Assembly: GCF_031598375.1 (NCBI RefSeq)
Contig: NZ_CP123872.1
Span: 1,426,001 to 1,490,000, forward strand
DNA length: 64,000 nt
Direction of reading: 5' to 3'
Source of the DNA: Temperatibacter marinus
GTDB taxonomy: Bacteria > Pseudomonadota > Alphaproteobacteria > Sphingomonadales > Kordiimonadaceae
The position numbers were made by a program, and so were the translations under genes. Position 1 is the first letter of the stretch, and each line of letters opens with the position of its first letter. Of this stretch, positions 53,821 to 62,574 are shown in pieces. A model generated the notes under the pieces. The model did no database searches and had not been told where the DNA came from. It saw only the letters and a program-made list of their open reading frames with translations.

Positions 53821-54771
53821 ATGACAGCAATAAAAATAGTAAAAATGTGTGGAGCCATCCTAGGGTTGACCGGTGTCCATATTATCGCCGTTAGTGTGAG
53901 TGGCTTGATCTTCGGGGTTGCTGATCCGTCGGCAGGCAGTGACGCCGCTTCGACGGACGCAGCAGACCAAGCCTCGGCAGTGGGTTTGTTGGCCCTGATG
54001 TGCCTGTTGAATGTCTTAATCTTGATTGGACTAGCAAAAGCTTCGATAGTACGGGGGCTAAAGCTGAGTGGGTGGCTCTTTATACTCTACTTTATGGTTG
54101 CGCCTGTTATGTCGCTCATGGAAGCCGTCTTTTTTGATATAGGCACTGATGCATCAACAGCTCTGACTCTGATATTGATGCAGGGGGTTAGCATTGCGGT
54201 TGTCGTTTCTTTTGTCCCCTTGTTAACCGGTCATCTCACTCATTCGGATGTTGATCCAAAGGCCTCGGTCCCACTTTATACAAGTACTCACTCTCTTTCT
54301 ATGAAGGGCAGACTCCAATATTTTATGATGGGGTCGATACTCTATCTGGTTATATACTGGATGTTTGGATATTATGTGGCGTGGCAAAGTCCAGAGGTGC
54401 GAGCCTTTTACGGTGCTGACAGTCTTCTGCCTTTCTTTGATCATCTGGAGATGACCTTGCGGGAAGGGCCTGGTCTTCTTGCTTTCCAATTGTTACGAGG
54501 ATTGGTTTGGATGGGCCTGGCTTTTTTGATTGTACGCAAGATAAATACACCGCGTCTTATGAGTTCTATCCTTGTGGGAGCAACGTTTGCGCTTTTGATG
54601 GGAACTGGCCTGATTATGCCAAACCCGTACATGCCTGAAGCAGTGAGAATGGTACATTTGGTAGAAGTTCTGAGCTCAAACTTCTTATACGGCTTCTTGG
54701 TCAGCTGGTTATGGCTTTCTAAAAGCGTGGTGAAAGAGGGCGCTACCCGGACTGAGGCTGTTTCCTCTTAA
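53821..54771 (+). CDS. polytopic membrane protein, PadR partner
   Basis: 316 aa with about seven to eight hydrophobic segments: 10-30, 55-75, 83-105, 115-135, 165-190, 220-245, 250-275 and 285-305. I see no enzymatic or transport motif and do not recognise the family. The start at 53821 has AAGGA eight bases upstream; the longer reading beginning at 53755 would overlap padR out of frame. It is translated from the padR operon (16-bp gap) and a long hairpin follows the stop, so the pair looks like a self-contained regulatory module. Confidence 0.75.
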   Translation: MTAIKIVKMCGAILGLTGVHIIAVSVSGLIFGVADPSAGSDAASTDAADQASAVGLLALMCLLNVLILIGLAKASIVRGLKLSGWLFILYFMVAPVMSLMEAVFFDIGTDASTALTLILMQGVSIAVVVSFVPLLTGHLTHSDVDPKASVPLYTSTHSLSMKGRLQYFMMGSILYLVIYWMFGYYVAWQSPEVRAFYGADSLLPFFDHLEMTLREGPGLLAFQLLRGLVWMGLAFLIVRKINTPRLMSSILVGATFALLMGTGLIMPNPYMPEAVRMVHLVEVLSSNFLYGFLVSWLWLSKSVVKEGATRTEAVSS

Positions 54772-54779
54772 AATCATCA

Positions 54780-54817
54780 GTAGGGGGTTAGAGAGGGGAA
54801 ACTCTCTAACTGCCTAC
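54780..54817 (+). terminator. long hairpin after the membrane protein gene
   Basis: Outer stem GTAGG/CCTAC and inner 9-bp stem GTTAGAGAG/CTCTCTAAC with a GGGAAA loop and a small internal loop. No T-run follows, so it may end transcription only partly or protect the 3' end. Confidence 0.45.
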
Positions 54818-54930
54818 GAGGGTTTAAAGCGTTGGACTTAAACACTCAATAGCTGTGAAGAAAAAGGGTCAATCTGGGAGAATTTAATTCCTATTGTTCC
54901 CAGAAGGCATTCGCTTTATGATAGGATATT

Positions 54931-55383
54931 ATGAATCTAGATATACAACTTAATCCAGATCTAGCAGATATCCAATCTGAAGACTTAAAGGATTTTTATG
55001 AAAGATGGCTTGCGTTGAAAGATCAGTGCGGCGGTTATCCTCAGCGTGCAAATCTAGATCCTAACCTTTTTATATCTCACTTGCCTTGGGTCGCCCTGAA
55101 TGCTTATGACCCTGAATTGGACCAATTCCGCGTCAGAATTTTTGGCACCGCTTATGTTGAAGCTGTGGGCAGGGATCCAACAGGGCAGATTGTTCAATCA
55201 CCAGGGTTGATCAAAAAGTTTAAAGAAGTTGTCAGAACTGGATCGCCCTATTTATCACTGCACAATCAGCTTGTATGGGCAGACCGTGAATTTCGCTATT
55301 ACAATGTACTCGGTGTTCCTTTCTTCACGGAAGACAAATGCGTCAGTCATATTTTCTTTCGGGTAGAATTTTCGGCGACATAA
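54931..55383 (+). CDS. PAS_5 domain protein
   Basis: 150 aa. The whole protein matches the PAS_5 pattern of alphaproteobacteria: FYERWLALKDQCGGYPQRANLDPNLFISHLPWVAL, VRIFGTAYVEAVGRDPTG and YYNVLGVPFFTEDK. There is no output domain. Such stand-alone PAS_5 proteins are thought to be small cytosolic sensors; the ligand is unknown. Its nearest neighbours on the opposite strand are DUF454 and two histidine kinases, which might use it, but no evidence shows that. Confidence 0.83.
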   Translation: MNLDIQLNPDLADIQSEDLKDFYERWLALKDQCGGYPQRANLDPNLFISHLPWVALNAYDPELDQFRVRIFGTAYVEAVGRDPTGQIVQSPGLIKKFKEVVRTGSPYLSLHNQLVWADREFRYYNVLGVPFFTEDKCVSHIFFRVEFSAT

Positions 55384-55405
55384 GTTTGAGCACTCATGAC
55401 GCAAC

Positions 55406-55774
55406 TTAGGCGTCATTTTTTGGCGGCGCATTTCTTGTTAAAATAAACAGAGATACGAGACTTAATGTCACTCCTTGTATGAGTAGGACATGAGAGGGTA
55501 CATCCAGAAGTATGCTGATGATGAAGGTTGCAAAAATGGCAATCATTGCAGAGACTTTGCCATATAAACTGATGCTTTTATTTTCTCTCCAGTTTTGAAT
55601 AATAGGCCCAAAAATTCTGTGGGCAAGCATCCAGTCATGTAATGGTTTTGAGGAACGGGCAAAGAGATAGGCGCTGAGGAGAAAAAAGGGCGTGGCAGGT
55701 AAGAGCGGTAAAAGAATGCCAGCTAAACCAAGGCCCAAAGAGAGCAATCCTAACGTGACAAAGAAAATTTTCAT
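55406..55774 (-). CDS. DUF454 (YbaN) family inner membrane protein
   Basis: 122 aa with three to four membrane segments. LLPLLPATPFFLLSAYLFARSSKPLHDWMLAHRIFGPIIQNWRE contains the PxTPF and SxxxHxWL-type motifs of DUF454/YbaN. Function unknown. It is the last gene on the minus strand after the two histidine kinases, with 49 bp to the nearer kinase, and may be part of their transcript. Confidence 0.87.
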   Translation of the reverse strand: MKIFFVTLGLLSLGLGLAGILLPLLPATPFFLLSAYLFARSSKPLHDWMLAHRIFGPIIQNWRENKSISLYGKVSAMIAIFATFIISILLDVPSHVLLIQGVTLSLVSLFILTRNAPPKNDA

Positions 55775-55823
55775 ACTTTTCCCTATACGCTGTTTTATGA
55801 TGTTTTGCTAGAGGTAGGTTTTC

Positions 55824-57560
55824 CTATAAACAAGCTAGGATATCGTCCATCGCTTGTTCCTTTTTGCTCGCCGGGGCAGAGGGAGCTAATTTGCTAGAAT
55901 TTTCAGAGAGGCTGTCTGTAGTTGGCTTGTTGAAAGATGCCTTTTCTTGATCAGTAAGATGGCGATAAATTTCCATTAAGAGATCTTGCATCACGATTGG
56001 TTTAGAGGCGTAGCCGGTTAACCCGTTCTTAAGGTAATATTCGCGGTCCCCAGCCATTGCATTGGCTGTCAGGGCTATGATAGGAATGTTTGCTGCTTTT
56101 TCATCAGGTGACTGGCGAAGTTTCTGTGTGGCCTCTAAACCATCCATTTCAGGCATCTGAATATCCATTAATATGAGATCGTAAACATTGCCCTGCTCAA
56201 GTTTCTCAAGGACTTCAAGGCCGTTACCAGCCAGATCAATTTCTCGAATGTGATTTTCTAAAATTTTGCAGATCACAGTCTGATTGACCAAATTATCCTC
56301 GGCAATTAAAAGTGAGATATCCATAAAGGCCGGTAGATTTTCTAAGTGGTCTTCCCCTTGTAGGGTGATAATTTTATCTTTCTCACTGAGTGTATAGGGA
56401 ATTTCAAAGCTAAACTCACTCCCTTGGCCTTCCTTGCTTTTGACATCAATGTGCCCGCCCATCAATTCTGTCAATTGATGGCAGATTGCCAGGCCCAGCC
56501 CTGTCCCGCCATATTGACGTGTGGTAGAGCTATCAGCTTGTGTAAATTTCTCAAAGAGCGACTCAAGTTTGTCTTTTGGGATTCCTATGCCCGTATCAGC
56601 GACAGAGAAAATAAGGTGACCGGCTTGGTTTCCAGCTCTTGCTTGAACAATATTAATTTTTATGGACCCGGAATGGGTAAATTTGCTGGCATTATTGATC
56701 AAATTTGTAAGCAATTGTCTGATGCGTGTCGGATCTGAGTGGATGAATTGTGGCACAGTCTGATCTATTGAAACTGAAAAATGCAGGCCCTTCATTTCGA
56801 TTTTAGGACGCCAGAGCGTTTCCACTTGAGTTAGCAAATGATGGAGGTCAAACCCAATTAGCTCTAAATCCAAATGGCCAGCTTCAATTTTTGAGAGGTC
56901 TAAAATGTCATTGAGAAGTTCAAGCAGCATAGCGCCTGAATCAGCAATTGTGAGGATATTTTCTCTGAGATGCTTCTCTATTTTTGAATTTAAGAGCATA
57001 GACGTCATCCCCAAGATGCCATTCAAAGGGGTGCGAAGTTCATGACTCATCGTTGCAAGAAATTCAGACTTAGCTCGATTGGCTTCATTGGCCAAGTCCC
57101 TAGCATGACCAATTTCTTCACTAATTCTTGCAAGCTCTGCACCCTGTGCTTCTAAAGCATCTTGTGTGAACTGAAGGTCAGATACATAATTTTTAAATTC
57201 ATCTAATTGGGTGTTGATAGACCTACAGTGAGCTTGGATTTTTTCAGCCGGTGTAAAGCATAAGATTGCCGTCTCCTCATTGCAAGAATAGGTTACAGAG
57301 ACAGCCACTGCCTGACCATCTCGCCTTTTCAGGGCTTCTTGGCCAATAGGGCCAAAGAGAGAAGGCAGATCATCAAAAGAGTGAAAGCCATTTTTTTTAA
57401 ACAAGAGGTTAGCGAGCGGGAGAGTCATCAAATACTCGACCTCTTCATAGCCCACTAAGTGACCCATAATTTGATTGGCATATAAAATTTGACCCGCAGT
57501 ATTTATTTGGAGAACTGCAGTCGGTATAAGGTCTAGAGAAAGAGGTGCATCAGCTGCCAT
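55824..57560 (-). CDS. hybrid histidine kinase, PAS-HisKA-HATPase-REC, cytosolic
   Basis: 578 aa without membrane segments. PAS at about residues 10-105 (PTAVLQINTAGQILYANQIMGHLVGY), coiled-coil linker, HisKA with His173 in MSHELRTPLNGILG, ATPase with NLINNASKFTHSG, DTGIGIPKDK and GGTGLGLAIC. The receiver has Asp466 in LILMDIQMPEMDG, and the C-terminal tail (DSLSENSSKLAPSAPASKK) is low complexity. The cytosolic PAS suggests an internal redox or ligand signal. It lies 116 bp after a second kinase on the same strand; the output partner is not in the window. Confidence 0.9.
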   Translation of the reverse strand: MAADAPLSLDLIPTAVLQINTAGQILYANQIMGHLVGYEEVEYLMTLPLANLLFKKNGFHSFDDLPSLFGPIGQEALKRRDGQAVAVSVTYSCNEETAILCFTPAEKIQAHCRSINTQLDEFKNYVSDLQFTQDALEAQGAELARISEEIGHARDLANEANRAKSEFLATMSHELRTPLNGILGMTSMLLNSKIEKHLRENILTIADSGAMLLELLNDILDLSKIEAGHLDLELIGFDLHHLLTQVETLWRPKIEMKGLHFSVSIDQTVPQFIHSDPTRIRQLLTNLINNASKFTHSGSIKINIVQARAGNQAGHLIFSVADTGIGIPKDKLESLFEKFTQADSSTTRQYGGTGLGLAICHQLTELMGGHIDVKSKEGQGSEFSFEIPYTLSEKDKIITLQGEDHLENLPAFMDISLLIAEDNLVNQTVICKILENHIREIDLAGNGLEVLEKLEQGNVYDLILMDIQMPEMDGLEATQKLRQSPDEKAANIPIIALTANAMAGDREYYLKNGLTGYASKPIVMQDLLMEIYRHLTDQEKASFNKPTTDSLSENSSKLAPSAPASKKEQAMDDILACL

Positions 57561-57676
57561 GTCCTCTGGTTCGCCTTCCTAATATTCCGCCCCCAAAGCG
57601 CATATTATGAGACCACATTCCACTAAGAAAATGTGCGTTTGTCAAATATTTTTTGCATAGACATTACAATGGGGTT

Positions 57677-58822
57677 TTAAAGAACTGAAGGGTTGTCTGA
57701 CCCGGGGTCCCAGTCATAAGGATCATAGGGCAAAGGGATGATGACGGTGGCCTTGGTTCCTACGCCTTCCTCGCTCTGCAAAATGAAGTCTCCATCAAGG
57801 AGTTGGGTGAATTTATTCACGATGGATAAGCCGAGTCCTGATCCTTCCTGTGTGCGCGAATAGCTGCGTTCTATCTGGGTGAAAGGCTCCATTATTGATT
57901 TCATTTTATCTGCAGGGATACCGTAGCCTTCGTCTTCAATGATCAGTTCTAGATGGTTGTTTTTCTGAGAAAGGGAGATGCTAATTCTACGGCCTTCTTC
58001 GCAGAATTTTATTGAGTTTGATATGAGGTTCAATCCAATCTGCTTCAGGACGCGGTAATCTGAAATGATCAGAAAACCCTCATTGGCCACATGAATGTCT
58101 AAATTTTTATTCTTGATATGGATATGCTGAAATTGGATCAAATCCTCAACAAGATCGGCCGTATCAAAGCGATTGTAATCAATAATGACTTTACCGGCTT
58201 CAATTTTAGAGAGATCCAGAATGTCATTGATGAGATCAAGAAGGTGTTGGCCGCTATGGAGGATATATTGTTGATATTCGTCCTGCTTATCTAAATTATC
58301 TCTGGCATAATCTGTTCGCAGCATTTCTGCAAAACCAATAACGGCATTGAGTGGGGTGCGTAACTCATGGCTCATGGTCGATAGGAATTGTGATTTGGCA
58401 TGATTAGCTTCTTCAGCCCTGACAGCGAGATGTTCGATTTCCTGTAATTTGTCGATGAGATCATTTTCAGCTGTCTTGCGGCGTTCTATTTCTTCACTGA
58501 GGTGTTTGATATCTGGCAACCATGTTGAAAGGCCGTAACCGATACTCAGAATGGCAGGCGCGTAAATGGCCACAAGCAGAATGTCATCAATGTTAAAGTG
58601 ACCAACAGCAAGATCATTGAGAAAGGCACCGTATGTGGTTTCTTCAGCAAAATCTAGAAACCCTCCTAAAGCTAGGTATATAGAACCGATTTGCATGAAG
58701 CCATAGCCTGAATTTTCTTTCAGATCTTTGGCTCCGTTTTGATGCAGCATGATAGGCACCATAAGAAGCGCGATAAAAAGATAAAAGCTTGGAGCTGTAA
58801 ATGTTTCAGATAGGAAAGCCAC
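57677..58822 (-). CDS. membrane histidine kinase without receiver
   Basis: 381 aa. Segments at about 12-28, 43-58 and 82-102 suggest a small membrane sensor with short loops (EETTYGAFLNDLAVGHFNIDD), recalling simple MASE-like modules. A coiled coil leads to HisKA with His152 in MSHELRTPLNAVIG. ATPase boxes are NLISNSIKFCEEG, DEGYGIPADK and GSGLGLSIV. There is no receiver domain, so it needs a separate response regulator, none of which is adjacent. It could phosphorylate or modulate the neighbouring hybrid kinase. Confidence 0.88.
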   Translation of the reverse strand: MAFLSETFTAPSFYLFIALLMVPIMLHQNGAKDLKENSGYGFMQIGSIYLALGGFLDFAEETTYGAFLNDLAVGHFNIDDILLVAIYAPAILSIGYGLSTWLPDIKHLSEEIERRKTAENDLIDKLQEIEHLAVRAEEANHAKSQFLSTMSHELRTPLNAVIGFAEMLRTDYARDNLDKQDEYQQYILHSGQHLLDLINDILDLSKIEAGKVIIDYNRFDTADLVEDLIQFQHIHIKNKNLDIHVANEGFLIISDYRVLKQIGLNLISNSIKFCEEGRRISISLSQKNNHLELIIEDEGYGIPADKMKSIMEPFTQIERSYSRTQEGSGLGLSIVNKFTQLLDGDFILQSEEGVGTKATVIIPLPYDPYDWDPGSDNPSVL

Positions 58823-59029
58823 GATGCCTCACATGTCTTTAATTCTAACTTTGTAAATCATGCCACAGCTGACTTGTAATCCCAACTTATTGCGCTTAAC
58901 TGGGCGCATTCTTAGCGAAATAGAAAGAGAGACAGCGAGCCAGAAGTAAAATTTATGGCCGTCTTCTTAAGGGGCTTTTCAAAGCAAAGGGAAATGTAGG
59001 GGCCGGATGATAATTATGAGCGCTGCCTA

Positions 59030-59058
59030 TTGCACAATTTAGATGGGGTTATTATAAA
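59030..59058 (+). promoter_or_regulatory. promoter of the sugar-catabolic operon
   Basis: TTGCAC (59030-59035), 17-bp spacer, TATAAA (59053-59058). The LacI-type palindrome follows about 30 bp past the predicted start. Confidence 0.55.
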
Positions 59059-59094
59059 GATGTTAAAAATATAATTAAGCTCTTTATTTCTAAA

Positions 59095-59110
59095 ATGAAA
59101 GCGCTATCAT
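59095..59110. promoter_or_regulatory. LacI/GalR-type operator
   Basis: ATGAAAGC-GCTATCAT, a 16-bp palindrome with one mismatched pair and the central CG of the family consensus TGxAAxCGxTTxCA. It lies between the promoter and the oxidoreductase gene, where a repressor would block elongation or initiation. No LacI-type gene is in the window. Confidence 0.6.
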
Positions 59111-59176
59111 GCAGGGTATGCCTACTTAGTAGGTGTTTTCAGAAAGTTTGAAGATTGGGAAAATCAGGAGGAAGTA

Positions 59177-60316
59177 TTGGCTTTAGGGGATAATAAAAAA
59201 GTACGCATGGGGATGGTTGGCGGCGGCCAAGGCGCCTTCATTGGTGAAGTGCATCGTTTAGCTGCGGCTCTTGATGGGAAAATTGATCTCGTTTGTGGCG
59301 CTTTTAGTCGGGATATGGAAAATACCAAAGCCACAGGTGCTCTTCTCAATATTGACGACAATAGACTGTATGCCAGCTTTGACGAGATGATGACGGCAGA
59401 GGCAGCGATGCCAGCTGAGGAGCGCATGGAATTTGTTGCAATCGTCACGCCCAATCATATGCATTTCCCAGTGGCAGCGGCAGCGCTTAAAGCGGGTTTT
59501 GCTGTTCTCTGTGATAAACCTGCGACCTTGACACTCGCAGAAGCAGAAGAATTGGAAGTTATTATTGACGAGACCCATGGACTGTTCGGTCTCACCCATA
59601 CATATCTGGGCTATCCTATGGTCTCACAAGCCAGAGATATGGTAGCAAAGGGTGAAATTGGGGCTGTTAGGAAAGTTTATGTTGAATATCATCAAGGATG
59701 GCTCGCTGGCGAGCAAGACAATAAGCAAGCGGCTTGGCGTACCAATCCAAAAACATCAGGCATCAGTGGCTGTATGGGCGATATTGGAACTCATGCACAT
59801 AACCTAGCAGAATATATTACAGATAGCCTTGTGGTCGAACTAGCCTCAGAGTTAACAGCTTTTGTGGCGGGCCGGCAATTGGACGATGACGGTGCTGCTT
59901 TGCTCAGATTTGATAATGGGTCTACGGGGGTATTATCTGCAAGCCAAGTTTGTGTAGGGGAAGAAAATGGCCTCAGTATACGTGTTTATGGCGACAAGGG
60001 TGGAATGCAGTGGAGACAGCAAGAACCTAATAGTCTCCGCGTGACAAGAATTGATGCGCCTGAACAGCTTTATCGGGCTGGAACAGATCATCTTACTGAC
60101 GCTGCCTCTAGACGTTGTAGAACGCCTGCAGGGCACCCTGAAGGCTATTTAGAAGCTTTTGCAAATCTTTACATTGATTTTGCTGCAGCGATTAAGGCAG
60201 GAGAAAAGAAAAAGGCTACAGGTGTCCCTGGCATCAAGGAAGGTGTGCGCGGTATGGCCTTTATCGAAGCAATTGTTGATAGTTCAAATAATAACAGTCG
60301 CTGGACAAAAATATAA
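59177..60316 (+). CDS. Gfo/Idh/MocA-family oxidoreductase
   Basis: 379 aa. A TTG start is set by AGGAGG five bases upstream. N-terminal NAD(P)-binding domain (VRMGMVGGGQGAFIGEVHR, then FVAIVTPNHMHFPVAAAAL and the CDKP motif of the family), and C-terminal alpha/beta domain (VRKVYVEYHQGW, the DIGTHAHNLAEY substrate-site His). It probably oxidises a sugar or polyol carbon (inositol-, glucoside- or uronate-type); the exact sugar cannot be read. It forms an operon with the isomerase 10 bp downstream, under the LacI-type palindrome. Confidence 0.9.
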   Translation: MALGDNKKVRMGMVGGGQGAFIGEVHRLAAALDGKIDLVCGAFSRDMENTKATGALLNIDDNRLYASFDEMMTAEAAMPAEERMEFVAIVTPNHMHFPVAAAALKAGFAVLCDKPATLTLAEAEELEVIIDETHGLFGLTHTYLGYPMVSQARDMVAKGEIGAVRKVYVEYHQGWLAGEQDNKQAAWRTNPKTSGISGCMGDIGTHAHNLAEYITDSLVVELASELTAFVAGRQLDDDGAALLRFDNGSTGVLSASQVCVGEENGLSIRVYGDKGGMQWRQQEPNSLRVTRIDAPEQLYRAGTDHLTDAASRRCRTPAGHPEGYLEAFANLYIDFAAAIKAGEKKKATGVPGIKEGVRGMAFIEAIVDSSNNNSRWTKI

Positions 60317-60326
60317 GGAGAAGGCA

Positions 60327-61379
60327 ATGACCAAAATAAAAGGACCTGCTTTATTCTTAGCTCAATTTATGAGCGATGAAGCTCCTTTCAATTCACTGAA
60401 GTCCATTTGCGAGTGGGCAGCGTCTCTTGGATATAAGGGCGTGCAAATTCCGACATGGGATGCACGGTGCATGGATTTGGAGCGTGCCGCCTCTGATCTC
60501 ACTTACTGTAAAGAAATCGAATCTATTGTTCATGGTGCAGGCTTAGAAATCACAGAACTTTCTACTCATCTGCAAGGTCAGCTTGTGGCAGTTCATCCTG
60601 CCTACGATGCGGCCTTTGATGGCTTTGCACCAGACCATCTGCACGGTGACCCAGATGCCCGCACGAAGTGGGCAGTTGATCAGATGATGCTTGCTGCAAA
60701 AGCAAGTAAGAATTTTGGGCTTACAAATCATGTGACTTTCTCAGGTGCGTTAATGTGGCATATGGTCTATCCGTGGCCGCAGCGTCCAGCAGGTCTTGTT
60801 GAGCAAGGCTTTGAAGAGCTCGCCAATCGATGGCTGCCTATTCTTGATGCCTTTGATGCGGTCAATGTGAATGTTTGCTATGAAATTCATCCCGGTGAAG
60901 ACCTTCATGACGGGGCTACGTTTGAATTGTTCTTAGACGCTGTTGATAATCACCCTCGGGCGAATATCCTTTATGATCCAAGCCACTTCTTATTACAGCA
61001 ATTGGATTATCTTGCTTTCATTGATCGTTATCACGAGCGGATAAAAATGTTCCACGTCAAGGATGCTGAATTTGTGCCTGATGCCAGAACAGGGGTCTAT
61101 GGGGGATATCAGTCATGGCAAGAACGCGCGGGCCGTTTTAGAAGTTTGGGGGACGGTCAAGTCGATTTCAAAGGTATTTTTACCCGTCTAGCAAAATATG
61201 GTTTTGAGGGCTGGGCTGTCGTTGAGTGGGAATGTTGCTTCAAGCACCCGGAAGATGGTGCGAAAGAAGGGGCTGTTTTTGTGAGCGATCATATGATCCG
61301 TATGACAGAAAAAGCATTTGATGATTTTGCTGGTGGCGAATTAGATCAGGAGCTCAACAAAAAAATATTAGGCCTGTAA
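60327..61379 (+). CDS. sugar phosphate isomerase/epimerase (AP-endonuclease-2 TIM barrel)
   Basis: 350 aa, TIM barrel. Motifs are GYKGVQIPTWDARCMDLERA, LEITELSTHLQGQLVAVHP, the metal-site Glu in NVCYEIHPGEDLHDG, Asp/His in ILYDPSHFLLQQLD, KMFHVKDAEFVP and the final VVEWECC. This is the IolE/IolI/epimerase-like family (PF01261), a two-electron isomerisation with Mn or Zn. The chosen ATG (60327) follows AGGAG; a longer reading beginning at 60159 would overlap the previous gene. It is co-transcribed with the oxidoreductase (10-bp gap); the pair looks like one sugar breakdown route. Confidence 0.88.
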   Translation: MTKIKGPALFLAQFMSDEAPFNSLKSICEWAASLGYKGVQIPTWDARCMDLERAASDLTYCKEIESIVHGAGLEITELSTHLQGQLVAVHPAYDAAFDGFAPDHLHGDPDARTKWAVDQMMLAAKASKNFGLTNHVTFSGALMWHMVYPWPQRPAGLVEQGFEELANRWLPILDAFDAVNVNVCYEIHPGEDLHDGATFELFLDAVDNHPRANILYDPSHFLLQQLDYLAFIDRYHERIKMFHVKDAEFVPDARTGVYGGYQSWQERAGRFRSLGDGQVDFKGIFTRLAKYGFEGWAVVEWECCFKHPEDGAKEGAVFVSDHMIRMTEKAFDDFAGGELDQELNKKILGL

Positions 61380-61464
61380 CCCTTGTAGACTCGTTTTGGT
61401 TTACCCTCAAAATGTCGAATATGGAGCAGGTCATAGGCGTTTTAGAAAAGAGAGGGACAGATTG

Positions 61465-62574
61465 ATGCTGAAAGTTTCTAATCACCTAAGACAGGTGACT
61501 TTTCTGTTAAGCTTGGCTTGTCTTTCTAGTGTCGTGGGGAATAGCAGTGAGTTTGGAGCCGAACAGCCTGCTCCTCTTTCACTCTTATTAAAAACTGATC
61601 TGTCGCTTCAAATATTGTCTGAGGTCTGTACAGGAAAGCCAATCGACGAATTTGAAATTAGACGCTCAAAGCCGATTTTGGCTATGCTCACTCATTTTAG
61701 TCAATTCCGCGATTATTTTACTATGGATACTTATATCTTAGCACGGAAACAGGCAGCAAATTGTGAAAAATCAAGCAGAAATATCTATCGTTTTAATGAG
61801 GTGATAGATCATAAAGATAGTCTTTTGGATCAATTGAGATCCATTAAAGAGAACCAGCAGAGTTTGTCGATTAATATGACAAATATAGTGTCTCCCTATA
61901 CTCCAGATGGCCTCTCTTATTCAGGAACAGCAACTGTCATGATTGGAACACCCTCTTGCGGGGGTTGGGCTAAGGGGCGAGATTTTTATTTGGATTTACC
62001 GTGTATCAAGGGAGATGAGCAAGGGATGCTCTATCTTATCGCTCACGAATCTTACCATGGCATACAGAATGAATTTTTTGCAGACCGTCCGAAGAAAGAT
62101 GGCCCCGCTAAATTACTGGATGCTATTGTTCGTGAGGGCAGTGCCACAGCTATCGCAGATTTTTCTACCTTACCTGCAGGCGGTTATTACACAGACCTCA
62201 GTCAACGTATTTTGCAAAAAAATAGCCGCCGGGTGCAGTCGAATTTCGACTTGTTAGATTTGGCCATACTCTATTTAACCCGTAAAAATCAGGCGGGAGC
62301 CTATGAGAAGGTCAATTCAATAGGCCTGTCGGGCAGCTTTGATAGTCCTTTTTATTCTGTTGGCGTAACAATATTTAAAGCGGTGGATCAAAAACTGCCC
62401 CGCGCGAAGCTTCTATGTATACTTCATAGCGACCCAGCGGCTATTTTCAGTCTTTACGCATCTTTCCAGAAGCAAGATGACACATTACCACAATTGGGGC
62501 CTGCGCTGCTTGGTTATCTGTCGACTAGACCGCTGAAAATGACAGCCTGTGAGACCATAGAAAGTGACCCTTAG
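61465..62574 (+). CDS. exported HExxH metalloprotease-like protein
   Basis: 369 aa. A signal peptide (HLRQVTFLLSLACLSSVVGNSS) suggests export. The zinc motif is His194-Glu195-x-x-His198 in IAHESYHGIQ, and a probable third ligand is Glu224 in IVREGSATAIADF, the spacing of gluzincins. Cys in SCGGW and LPCIKG could form a disulfide. It has no named family that I recognise, though HExxH...EG looks like the predicted peptidases of the DUF2268/DUF5700 type. The start at MLKVSN is chosen because it gives a clean signal peptide. It overlaps the convergent serine hydrolase by 4 bp. Confidence 0.65.
   Translation: MLKVSNHLRQVTFLLSLACLSSVVGNSSEFGAEQPAPLSLLLKTDLSLQILSEVCTGKPIDEFEIRRSKPILAMLTHFSQFRDYFTMDTYILARKQAANCEKSSRNIYRFNEVIDHKDSLLDQLRSIKENQQSLSINMTNIVSPYTPDGLSYSGTATVMIGTPSCGGWAKGRDFYLDLPCIKGDEQGMLYLIAHESYHGIQNEFFADRPKKDGPAKLLDAIVREGSATAIADFSTLPAGGYYTDLSQRILQKNSRRVQSNFDLLDLAILYLTRKNQAGAYEKVNSIGLSGSFDSPFYSVGVTIFKAVDQKLPRAKLLCILHSDPAAIFSLYASFQKQDDTLPQLGPALLGYLSTRPLKMTACETIESDP

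Larger units (their letters stand above)
58823..59176. other. intergenic region between the kinase and the sugar operon
   Basis: About 350 bp without a gene. It includes the promoter at 59030 and the LacI-type palindrome at 59095, marked separately, and an AGGAGG ribosome-binding site at 59166. The left 200 bp, next to the divergent kinase, hold no recognisable structure. Confidence 0.6.
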
